Source of the DNA: Oscillospiraceae bacterium
Lineage (GTDB): Bacteria; Bacillota; Clostridia; Oscillospirales; Oscillospiraceae
Direction of reading: 5' to 3'
Assembly (NCBI GenBank): GCA_017435615.1
Contig: JAFSET010000009.1
Span: forward strand, 1 to 32,431
DNA: 32,431 nt
Position 1 is the stretch's first letter, and each line of letters begins with the position of its first letter. Both the position numbers and the translations under genes were made by a program. Under the pieces are notes generated by a model. It ran no database searches. It had not been told where the DNA came from and was given only the letters and a program-made list of their open reading frames with translations. This document shows positions 1 through 8,800 of this stretch, one piece after another.

Positions 1-4
1 GCAG

Positions 5-87
5 ATTGCCCTGACGGGCAATGGCATTCTTCGAATGCCGGGGAAACGGATTGCCACGCCAGTGTGCGCACTGGCTCGCAATGACAA
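5..87 (+). repeat. Multi-hairpin palindromic repeat element, copy 1
   Basis: Three consecutive inverted repeats are visible: attgccc/gggcaat (5-22), ggcattc/gaatgcc (23-39) and ccagtg/cactgg (59-74). The last sits inside an outer attgc/gcaat pair (50-54 with 78-82). The same order of hairpins, and the shared block cggattgccac-ccagtg-cactgg-tcgcaatgaca, recurs in opposite orientation at 183-268. No open reading frame with a ribosome site crosses it. It is best described as a REP/BIME-like or non-autonomous repeat. No transposase is nearby, so how it spreads is unknown. Confidence 0.7.
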
Positions 88-182
88 GTCGGTAGGTTTC
101 TACCGTTTCGTTAAACAGGAAAAACGCTGATGCGTAACATTTTTTCTCCTTTTGCAGCAAAAGAAAAACCTAAAGCGGTGTC

Positions 183-268
183 ATTGCGAACCAGTGACCG
201 ATGTCACTGGTGTGGCAATCCGTTATCTCTTGCAATGCGCAGCATTGCGCCGCCCGCAGGGCGGCAAT
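183..268 (-). repeat. Multi-hairpin palindromic repeat element, copy 2 (inverted)
   Basis: Read on the minus strand, this has the same modular order as the element at 5-87: a GC-rich hairpin (244-268), a short gcaatgc/gcattgc hairpin (232-248), then aacggattgcca and a ccagtga/tcactgg hairpin (191-210) closed by attgc/gcaat (183-187 with 215-219). Loop sequences and the first hairpin differ from copy 1, while stem complementarity is kept. That pattern suggests selection on structure. The first two hairpins overlap here, so only one of them can form at a time. Confidence 0.65.
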
Positions 269-310
269 TTGACATCCTCAACAGCTCGAAAAATAAGAAT
301 TTGCAGGTTC

Positions 311-356
311 AAAAAGAAAAAGCCGGGGCGTTGCATAGGTTCATGCAACGCCCCGG
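311..356 (-). terminator. Rho-independent terminator of the redox module
   Basis: A perfect 14-bp inverted repeat, ccggggcgttgcat (323-336) with atgcaacgccccgg (343-356), has a 6-nt loop. On the minus strand it is followed by CTTTTTCTTTTT (322-311). It lies 6 bp beyond the stop of the polyferredoxin-thioredoxin gene and ends that transcript. Confidence 0.9.
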
Positions 357-362
357 AGGGTA

Positions 363-1838
363 TCAGGGTAACAGCGGTGTAATAGCTGCTTCCAGGTCCT
401 CGTAGGTGACGGAGGACACAAAGATTTTTTGGATGATGCCCTGCTGATCCAAGATCAGCGTATAGGGGTAGGTGCCCCGTCCGCCCAGGGCGGTGTAGTA
501 CTCGCCGTTGAAGCCTTCACCGCCGTCGGCGGAGAATAGCAGTCGGGAGTCCGGGTAGTGCTCGGCAATGTAGGCCGGTGCGGTCTCCCGGGAGAGGGCG
601 GAGTGGATGGCTATGACGCAGACATCGTCAGCATAGTTGTCAGCGATCTGCTGGAAGTAGGGCAATTCGTTGACACAGGGGGTACACCAGGTGCCCCAGA
701 AGTTGATCACGGTGATCTTGCCGGTTTCCGTGGGCTTGAGAATTTCGCCGGTATTGCCGTTTTTGTCCATCAGCTCTAAGTCGTAATCGTAGCAAAGGGT
801 CCCCACCTCATTGCCCCGGTCAGCAGATACGATGCCCGGGTTGGGATTGGTCTGATCCGGCTGGTTCCAGTAGTAGACGATGGCACCGGCCAGTACAGCC
901 AGCATCACAATCACACTGATGCACCGGGTAATGAGCTTGGCTTTTTTGTGCTTTTCAGGGGACTGGGCAGAGCCTTCGTTGGGAGCAACCAAAATTTTCG
1001 GTCCCTTCCAAACGATAGCCTTGGTGGGGCAGACCGGGATGCACTCGCCGCAGCTAATGCACTCCTGGTCACCGACGTGGCGGATATCCACCTTGCAGTG
1101 GCTTACGCACAGGCCGCAATCCACGCACTTGTCCTGATTGACCTTGATGCCGAAGAAGGACAGACGGTTAAACAGGCCGTACAGCGCGCCTAAGGGGCAG
1201 ATGAACCGGCAGAACAGCCGGAAAATGAAGATGGAGCCGACACAGATGCTGACCAAAAGCAGAAATTTCCAGGTAAACAGCGGGCCAAGCATGGAAAAGT
1301 AGCTTTCGTTGACGGCGTTGGACAGAAGACCGATTCCGCCTTCCAAGGTGCCTGCGGGGCAGATGTACTTGCAGAACGCCGGCAGGGGGGTATCCCGGAA
1401 GGCGTAGGTAATGGGCACGATGAACACGAAGAACACCAGCACCACATATTTGAAGAAGGACAAAAGCCGGGTCACCGGGCTTTTTTTCAGCTTAGGGGTG
1501 GGAAGCTTGTGCAGCAGCTCCTGCACAAGGCCAAAACCGCAAAGCCAGCCGCAGATCATCCGGCCGAACATCAGGCTGTATAAAAGCAAAATACCGGCAA
1601 CATAGTAAATGGTGCTGTGATCGGCACTGAAGGAGCCTTGTAAAGAGCCTAAGGGACACGCACCCACAGCACCGGGGCAGGAGTAGCAGTTGATGCCGGG
1701 CACGCACATTTTTTTGCTGTCACCCTGATAAATATTGCCGGTGACGAAGCCCTTCAGGTTGGCGTTAAAAAGCACCGCAAAATAAAGCTGCATCAGCTTT
1801 CGCTTGGTGGGCAGCCATTTTTTAATTCTATGAAGCAT
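363..1838 (-). CDS. Membrane polyferredoxin (NapH/MauN-like) fused to a TlpA/ResA-type thioredoxin domain
   Basis: The protein has 491 residues and is an integral membrane electron carrier joined to an extracytoplasmic thiol-disulfide domain. An N-terminal membrane block carries cysteine clusters (NCYSCP...ACPLG near 50-64, CGWLCG near 100, CKYICP and CRFICP), as in Fer4_5 proteins. A two-cluster ferredoxin domain follows near 238-270 (CVDCGLCVSHC and CISCGECIPVC). One further membrane helix leads to a TlpA-like domain with the active site WCTPC near 384-388. The ATG at 1838 was chosen because it lies 5 bp after the upstream stop and follows a GGGGTG element; longer readings overlap the upstream gene. 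The family context suggests electrons pass from cytoplasmic ferredoxin through Fe-S clusters to an outside thioredoxin domain. Direction and partner are inferred. Confidence 0.88.
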   Translation of the reverse strand: MLHRIKKWLPTKRKLMQLYFAVLFNANLKGFVTGNIYQGDSKKMCVPGINCYSCPGAVGACPLGSLQGSFSADHSTIYYVAGILLLYSLMFGRMICGWLCGFGLVQELLHKLPTPKLKKSPVTRLLSFFKYVVLVFFVFIVPITYAFRDTPLPAFCKYICPAGTLEGGIGLLSNAVNESYFSMLGPLFTWKFLLLVSICVGSIFIFRLFCRFICPLGALYGLFNRLSFFGIKVNQDKCVDCGLCVSHCKVDIRHVGDQECISCGECIPVCPTKAIVWKGPKILVAPNEGSAQSPEKHKKAKLITRCISVIVMLAVLAGAIVYYWNQPDQTNPNPGIVSADRGNEVGTLCYDYDLELMDKNGNTGEILKPTETGKITVINFWGTWCTPCVNELPYFQQIADNYADDVCVIAIHSALSRETAPAYIAEHYPDSRLLFSADGGEGFNGEYYTALGGRGTYPYTLILDQQGIIQKIFVSSVTYEDLEAAITPLLP

Positions 1839-1843
1839 TGTTT

Positions 1844-2608
1844 TCACCCCAATCCCACACATTCCGTGCAGATATTCACGGCCTTTGTCAGCACATCCTG
1901 ATAGCCTCCGGCCAAAAAGCCGCCCACAAGCAGCACGGCTGCCACTGCCAGCAGACCCCACTGAACATACCGGACCGGATCAGCTTTCCGGGGAGCTGCA
2001 TCCTGACCGGAAGCCTTGGGTACTTCTTTCAGAAGCCCACATTCCCGGTGCATGCTTTTTTTGCCGTAACAGGCGGCAAAAATGCCGTAGCCAAAGGGAA
2101 GGGCCATACAGGGGAGCATCCAGTACATAGCCTGCACCATGGAGCCGTTGATGTCAGTTTGGTCAAAGTGGCTGCTGTTGAGAGCGTAGCACAAAAAAAC
2201 AATGCTGCCTACGCTGAGCAGTCCCAAGGCGATCCCGGTGTGCAACCTGCGCATTTTGCGTTCACGGAGGATGGCGGCCTTAAGCTGAGGACCGCAGTAG
2301 AGCATATCGGCTTTGCGCCGCAGCTGATGCAGCTGCATATAGACAGGCCGTTCCGGCTTTTTGCCTTGGGAAGTCGGTACGAACAGCGCCAGCAGGAAGC
2401 TTCCGGCGGTCAGGGCCAAAAATACATATATGGGAAAGGCAATGCTGCTGAAGGCAGCCGCTACCTTTTCGGCGGTGTAGATCTGCTCACCGCCGGAGTG
2501 ATAGATCTGCAAACAGGCGGCAATCAGACAGATGCCGGCGGCAACGGCGCAGATGCTTAAAAGAATTCCGTAGAGAAAACGGATGGTTTTGGATAGGGAA
2601 GTTGTCAT
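1844..2608 (-). CDS. Multi-pass membrane protein with a C-terminal CD1871A-type CXXC tail
   Basis: This 254-residue protein has about five hydrophobic segments (near 13-33, 56-78, 123-145, 160-180 and 215-235). It ends in NICTECVGLG, with cysteines at 247 and 250. This ending resembles the very small CD1871A family of CXXC proteins, which are typically short single-helix proteins encoded beside polyferredoxin/TlpA fusions. Here the tail appears fused to a larger membrane protein. The body is not recognised. The start is supported by GGAGG (2616-2620) 7 nt upstream. The downstream polyferredoxin-thioredoxin gene begins 5 bp after the stop, so the two are almost certainly co-transcribed. The CXXC pair probably exchanges electrons or disulfides with that protein. 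Confidence 0.8.
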   Translation of the reverse strand: MTTSLSKTIRFLYGILLSICAVAAGICLIAACLQIYHSGGEQIYTAEKVAAAFSSIAFPIYVFLALTAGSFLLALFVPTSQGKKPERPVYMQLHQLRRKADMLYCGPQLKAAILRERKMRRLHTGIALGLLSVGSIVFLCYALNSSHFDQTDINGSMVQAMYWMLPCMALPFGYGIFAACYGKKSMHRECGLLKEVPKASGQDAAPRKADPVRYVQWGLLAVAAVLLVGGFLAGGYQDVLTKAVNICTECVGLG

Positions 2609-2628
2609 TTTTTGGCCTCCACAGTCAA

Positions 2629-2644
2629 ATACTGTAGTCAGTAT
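2629..2644. promoter_or_regulatory. Palindrome overlapping the redox-module -10 element
   Basis: ATACTG-TAGT-CAGTAT is a perfect inverted repeat with 6-bp arms. It overlaps the -10 hexamer of the minus-strand promoter, as a repressor operator would. It does not match the BlaI/CopY TACA-N2-TGTA core, and no regulator gene lies nearby, so the binding protein is unknown. Confidence 0.4.
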
Positions 2645-2668
2645 AGCACAATCCCCCCGGAAAGTAAA
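2640..2668 (-). promoter_or_regulatory. Sigma-A-type promoter for the redox module
   Basis: On the minus strand, TTTACT (2668-2663) and TATACT (2645-2640) are separated by 17 bp. A TG dinucleotide one base before the -10 gives an extended -10 element. The promoter sits just upstream of the ribosome site of the 254-residue membrane protein. Confidence 0.6.
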
Positions 2669-2712
2669 TCACTGCTTTATCAAAATAAATTTGTAAATTG
2701 CAATAATATTTC

Positions 2713-2741
2713 TTGCATTTCTTCCCCTGATGCGGTAGAAT
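2713..2741 (+). promoter_or_regulatory. Sigma-A-type promoter for the protease-peptide uptake operon
   Basis: TTGCAT (2713-2718) and TAGAAT (2736-2741) are separated by exactly 17 bp. They lie about 65 bp upstream of the protease start, and the sequence around them is AT-rich. No other convincing promoter was seen before the operon's terminator at 18809. Confidence 0.65.
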
Positions 2742-2811
2742 AGAGTGGACTGTGTATACATTAAAATGGATCATTATGCCATGAGATTTATGTTAGAAAG
2801 GCGAGAACCAG

Positions 2812-5800
2812 ATGAAACATGAAACCAACCTGAAAATTGGACAGATTTTTGTTGTCCTGCTGCTGGTGGCAACGCTGCTGGGCGGTATTGCTGTCGCGCC
2901 TGTGGCACAGGCTGCCAAGTTTGAAGCGGCCTCCATCAACAAGGTGGACGGATTGAAGGTGGACTACACCCAGTACTTAGACGGGTCTGTGATCTGCCAG
3001 CTTCCGGATACCATCCGGGACGATCAGGAGATTTCCGTGATCGTGACCCTGGATCAGATCAACCTGATGGATGCTTATCAGGCAACGGACAAGGTGATGA
3101 GCTTTTCCCAGTATGCCACGGCGCCTGAGGCACAGAAGCTCCGTGCGGACATTCAGGCCCGGACCGACAAGGTGCTGGAGAAGCTGGATGCCCAGGGGAT
3201 TGCTTATACCGCCGGAAAGCGGTACGACACACTGCTCAGCGGTGTGGAGCTGGTGATCCGTGCTGATGCCTATGAGGCCGTCTGCAAGACTTTGGGCAGC
3301 GAGTGCGGCATCGTCATGGGCGAAGTCTATCAGGCTGCGGAAACACAGCTTGTGGAAAATACCGTCAATGTGTATGAGACCGGTATTTTCAAAAGCGGTG
3401 AGTCCGGCTATGACGGCACCGGCATGGTGGTGGCAGTTTTGGACACCGGTCTGGACTCCAACCACACTGCTTTCAGCGTGGACAACTTCAAGGCAGACCA
3501 CTTGGGCCTGACCTATGATGAGGTAGCCTCTGTGCTCAGTCAGACCGAGGCTTATAAGCTGGCCAACGGCCTGAGCGTGGACGATGTGTACGTCAACGAG
3601 AAGGTTCCCTACGGCTACGACTATGCGGACAACGATCCGGACGTTTACTCCACCCACAACAACCACGGCACCCACGTTTCTGGCGTGATCGTGGGCAAGG
3701 ATGACACCATCACCGGTGTTGCTCCCAATGCCCAGCTGGTTTCCATGAAGGTGTTCTCCGATGTGGTGGATACTGCCCGCAGTGCCTGGATTCTGGCGGC
3801 ACTGGAGGACTGCGTGATCTTGGGCGTGGATGTGATCAATATGTCCCTGGGTACCGCCTGCGGCTTTGGCACCGAGGGTGAGGAAGAGCTGACCAGCGGC
3901 GTCTATCAGAAGATCCGTGAGGCCGGCATCAGCCTGGTGGTGGCGGCATCCAACAGCTACAGCTCCGCCTACGGCTCTGAAAAGAACGGTAACCTGGCCC
4001 TGACCTCCAATCCCGATACCGGTACCGTTGGTTCTCCCGGTACCTATGCCCACGCCATTTCCGTGGCATCCATCAACGGCGAGGAAACTCCCTACATTAA
4101 ATATAATAAGACGATCATCTACTTTGAAGAATCCACCGACGGCGCCAGTGAGGAAAATGACTTCTTCGAAACCTTGCTGGGCGAGGAGACCTCTAAAAAG
4201 TATGAATATGTAGTAGTACCCGGTGTGGGCCGTACCGCCGACTATACCGGTATGGACGTGCGGGGCAAGATCGCCCTTGTCCGCCGCGGTGACAATACCT
4301 TCGAGGAAAAGGCTATGATCGCCGAGGCTCAGGGCGCGGCCGGTATTATTATTTATAATAATGTATCCGGTGAGATCAAAATGAATGTGGGCGACGCAAA
4401 GCTTGCGGTTTGCTCCATTGCCCAGGACGACGGTGAAATGCTGGCCCAGCAGGGCGGCGGCACCCTGACCATCAGCAAGGAACAGACCTCCGGTCCCTTC
4501 ATCTCTGACTTCTCCTCCTGGGGTCCCACCCCGGATCTGGGTATCAAGCCGGAGATCACTGCCCACGGCGGCAACATTTTGTCTTCTGTTACCGGCGGCG
4601 GCTATGACCGTCTGTCCGGTACCTCCATGGCCTGTCCCAACCTGGCAGGTGTGGCCATTTTGCTGCGGCAGTATGTGGTGGAGAATTTCCCCAATATCGC
4701 CGATGACAACTGCAAGGTCAACGATATGATCAACTGCCTGATGATGTCCACTGCGGACATTGCCATCAGCACCAACGGCCTGCCCTACTTTGTGCGCAAG
4801 CAGGGCGCGGGTCTTGCAAACCTGATGAATGCCATCAGCACCCCGGCCTACCTGACCACCTATGACAAGCAGGGCAACCTGATGGACAAGCCCAAGCTGG
4901 AGCTGGGTGACGATCCTCAGAAGACCGGCGTATATGAAATGCGCTTTGCCATCAATAATGTCAGTGACAAAAAGCTTAGCTATGAGCTGGGCAGCTATGT
5001 GCTGACCGAGGGTGTCAGCGACACCAAGACCAACGCCGGCGAGCAGACAGTCACGGAAGAGGCTGTTGTGCTGGAAGGCGCGCAGACGGTGATCACCGCC
5101 GTCAACGGCCAGGAGCACAAGGGCTCCAAGGTGACAGTGCCTGCCGGTGAGACCGTGGAGGTCACGGTGAAGGTGACCCTGAGTGATGAGGATAAGGCTT
5201 ATTTGGACCAGTCCTTTGAAAACGGTATGTACGTGGAGGGCTACCTGACCCTGAATGCCAAGAGCGGCACCAAGGTCAACCTGAGCGTACCCTATCTGGC
5301 TTTCTACGGTGACTGGGCAAAGGCACCGCTGTTCGACCTGGAGTACTTTGAAACCGATGCCGATGAGCAGGACGACTCCATTGCTGTGGAAGACAAGGTG
5401 ATGGCAGATGCCTACGCCTCCCGTCCTGTAGGCGGCGTTTCCGAGGACTATGTCAGCTACCTGGGCTCCTACTACTTCCTGCAGGACCCCAATGATATGC
5501 TCATTTCCGCTACCCGGGATTACATCTGCCTGTCCAACCAGGAAGGCACCATTCACTCCCTGCGGTTTGTTTGGGCCGGTCTTCTGCGTAACGCCAAGAA
5601 GATCGAAGTGGTCATCACCGATGATACCACCGGCGAGGTGATCTTCGAAACGGTGGACGATGATGTGCGTAAATCCTACGGTGACGGCGGCTCCATCCGT
5701 CCGTCCAATGTGGAGATCGAATTTGACACCGCTGAGTATAACCTGGCCAACAACTCCGAATACACCGTGACCCTGACCGGTTATCTGGACTACGGCGACG

Positions 5801-8800
5801 GCTGCCTGGAAACCAATGAGAAAAATGTATTCCAGTTCCCCCTGACCATGGACTTTGAGGCACCTACGGTCACCAATGTGGAATTTAGCTATGAGTACGA
5901 CAAGACCCTGAAGAAGAACCGGCTGTATGCCCACATGGACGTGTACGATAACCATTACGCCATGTCCGCGCAGCTTGGCTACGTGGGACAGGGAACTGAC
6001 GATGACGGCAATACTGTCCCGGAAATGAAGACCTTTGAGCAGTACCTGACACCCATCTATTCTCAGAAAAACAGCACCACCACGGTGAAGCTGGAGCTGA
6101 CGGATTATATCTATGAGATCAAGGATGGCGCGCGGAACGAGCTGACCTTTGCGGTCACCTGCTATGACTACGCTTTGAACTATGCCACCTATGAGATCGG
6201 CCTGCCCATTAACTTCGTGGACTTCTATTTCGACAGTATGCCCGATGAGGGAATTACCCTGAGTCCCAATGAGGTCTTTACACTGGAACCGCTGGTGGAT
6301 CCCGCTACCGAGTGGGCAGAATTGCTGACCTTCACCTCCTCCAAGCCCAGCGTGGCCCGGGTGGTGAACAACAAGGTGATCGCTGTCGGCTCCGGCAGCG
6401 CCATCATCAAGGTCAGTGACCCCACTACCAACAAGAGCATTACCTTCCCGGTCAATGTCCTGAAGGAAGGGGATGAAGGCTACAGACGCTATGATAAGCC
6501 TGTAGCAGATATCTTCCGGCTGACTGGCTATACCACCCAAAAGGCCTACTATGTGGTGGATAACAACGAAAAGGACATCGGTGACACCGGCAACATCCGC
6601 TTCTTTGAGGGCAACTACTCACTGAAGCTGTACCCCTCTGAAACGGTGCTGCTCAGCTACGACCTGGATGCTTATTTCCCCAAGGATACCACGGTGGAAT
6701 TTGAGACCAGCAACGAAAACATCGTCACCATCGATGACTACGGCAATGTTACCGGCGTGGCAGAGGGCTTTGCCTCTGTAACCGTCAAGGTGATGATGGA
6801 CGGCAAGAGCACCTATTATTCCGAGTCTGTCTCTGTGGAGGTCAAGGATCCCTATCTGACCACCGGCCCCAGCCTGACCCACTACTACGGCAACGGCGGT
6901 CTTGTGGTGATGCCGGAGGACCTGAACCTGAAGGAGATCGGCAACTTCGCCTTTGCCAACTTTGAGTATGTGCAGAAGACCGAAGCTGAGCTGGAGTTTG
7001 ACGACAGCGAGGAAATGAAGCAGTGGTTCATCGGTGACAGCACCATTACCAAGGTGATCCTGCCTGAGGGCATCGAGAAGATCGGCGCATACGCCTTTGC
7101 AAACCTGACCGGTTTGGAGGAGATCGTGCTGCCGTCTACCCTGGAGGCCATTGAATATGGCGCGTTCTACGGCTGCAGCAGCCTGAAAAAGATCACCTTC
7201 AACGGTGAAAACAACCTGAAGATCATCAGCCAGAACGCCTTTGAGGGCTGCGACCTGCAGGATACTGTGGATCTGTCCTCTGTCTGCGTGATCTCCAACT
7301 ACGCCTTTGCGGGCAACAAGAAGCTCAAGGGCGTGACTACCTCCGAGAGCCTGCTGTCTATCGGTGAATATGCTTTCGCAGGCTGTGAGAGCCTGGAGAA
7401 TATGACCATTACCGCCAAAAAGGTGAAGTACGGCCCCTATGCCTTCACCGGCTGTGATGCTCTGAAGGAATTCTATGTTAACGCATCCGTCCTGCCGGAG
7501 GGTATGTTCTATCAAAGCAAGGCTTTGGAGAAGGTGACCATTGGCCCGGATGTGAATGAGATCGGAGAATTTGCTTTCCGTGAGACGAAGGTCTCCACCC
7601 TGGAGGTTCAGGAGGGCAGCAAGACCTACAAGGTGCAGACTGCGGATCATGTTCTGTCCGCAGACGGCAGCAGCCTGATGGCTGTGGCCGCGACTGCTTC
7701 CGGAGCATACACCGAGAAGAATGTCGGCGGCGCAAAGATCACCGCCGTGGGCCTGGGTGCCTTCTCCCACTGTACCGACGTGACCTCCATCACGCTGCCC
7801 AATGTAACGGTGGTGGGTGAGTATGCCTTTGCCTCCGATGAGGAAGCAAAGAAAGGCGTGACCCAGATCCAGCTTGGCACCCTGACGCAGATCGGTGAGT
7901 ACGGCTTCTTTGCCAGCGATATCTCCCAGATGCCTGCCGTTACCGATCAGACACAGATCGGAAAATATGCCTTTGCCCACACGGAGCTGACAGAGGTTAC
8001 CGTTCCCAGCGGAATGACTGTGCAGGAGGGCACCTTCGCCGAATGTACAAAGCTGACCAGTGTGGTCATTGGCGACGATGTGGTGCTGGGTGACTATGCC
8101 TTCAATATGGACAAGGATCTGAGCTACAAGGTCCTGACCTACGATGAGAACGGAGAGAAGTATTTCTACTATGAATTCGGTACGGCTCTGACCAGCCTGA
8201 CGATCGGTAAGAACGCAGTGATCGGCGAAAATGCTTTCTCCTATCACGCAAGCCTGCAGACTGTGACCCTGGGCGAAAACGCAAAGATCGGCAAGCAGGC
8301 CTTCTACAACTGTACCGCTTTGACACAGATCGACCTGAGCAAGGCCGTATCCATCGGTGATTACGCATTCTCCGGTGACGAGTATTATATCTGCCTGGAT
8401 GAAAGCATGGCCTATGCTGCGGTTTCCTCCCAGGGCGAGTATATGACCACGGTCCACGCCACCTCTATTGAAACGGCGGACCTGACCAGTGCGGAAAGTA
8501 TTGGCGAATATGCTTTTGCTATGTGCGAAAAGCTCAGCTCTGTCAAGCTGAACCCGGCAATTACCGATATTCCCACCTATGCCTTTGCAAGCTGTCCCAT
8601 GCTCAGCTCCATTGACCTGAGCCATGTGCAGACCATCGGCGACTATGCCTTCCAGGAGACGGAGGCATTGACTGAGGTGACCCTGACTGCAGCAACGGAG
8701 CTGGGAGAGTACGCCTTTGTCAATGGCAAGTCCCTGAAAAAGGTGACATTGAACAAAGAGGGCACCAAGCTGGGCGAGGGTGCGTTTGCCTACTGTGAAG

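Noticed and set aside
1-275. Possible CRISPR array
   Set aside because: There are only two copies, they are inverted rather than direct, they differ internally, and no cas gene is present.
130-405. Short plus-strand frames at the left end
   Set aside because: They run through the palindromic repeat and the terminator and show no ribosome site or protein-like composition.
2977-6540. Very long open frame on the minus strand opposite the protease (about 1187 codons)
   Set aside because: It is antisense to a protein with clear domains and catalytic motifs. Its translation is low-complexity (Gly/His/Ile/Val) with no recognisable domain, as expected from codon bias in the opposite frame.
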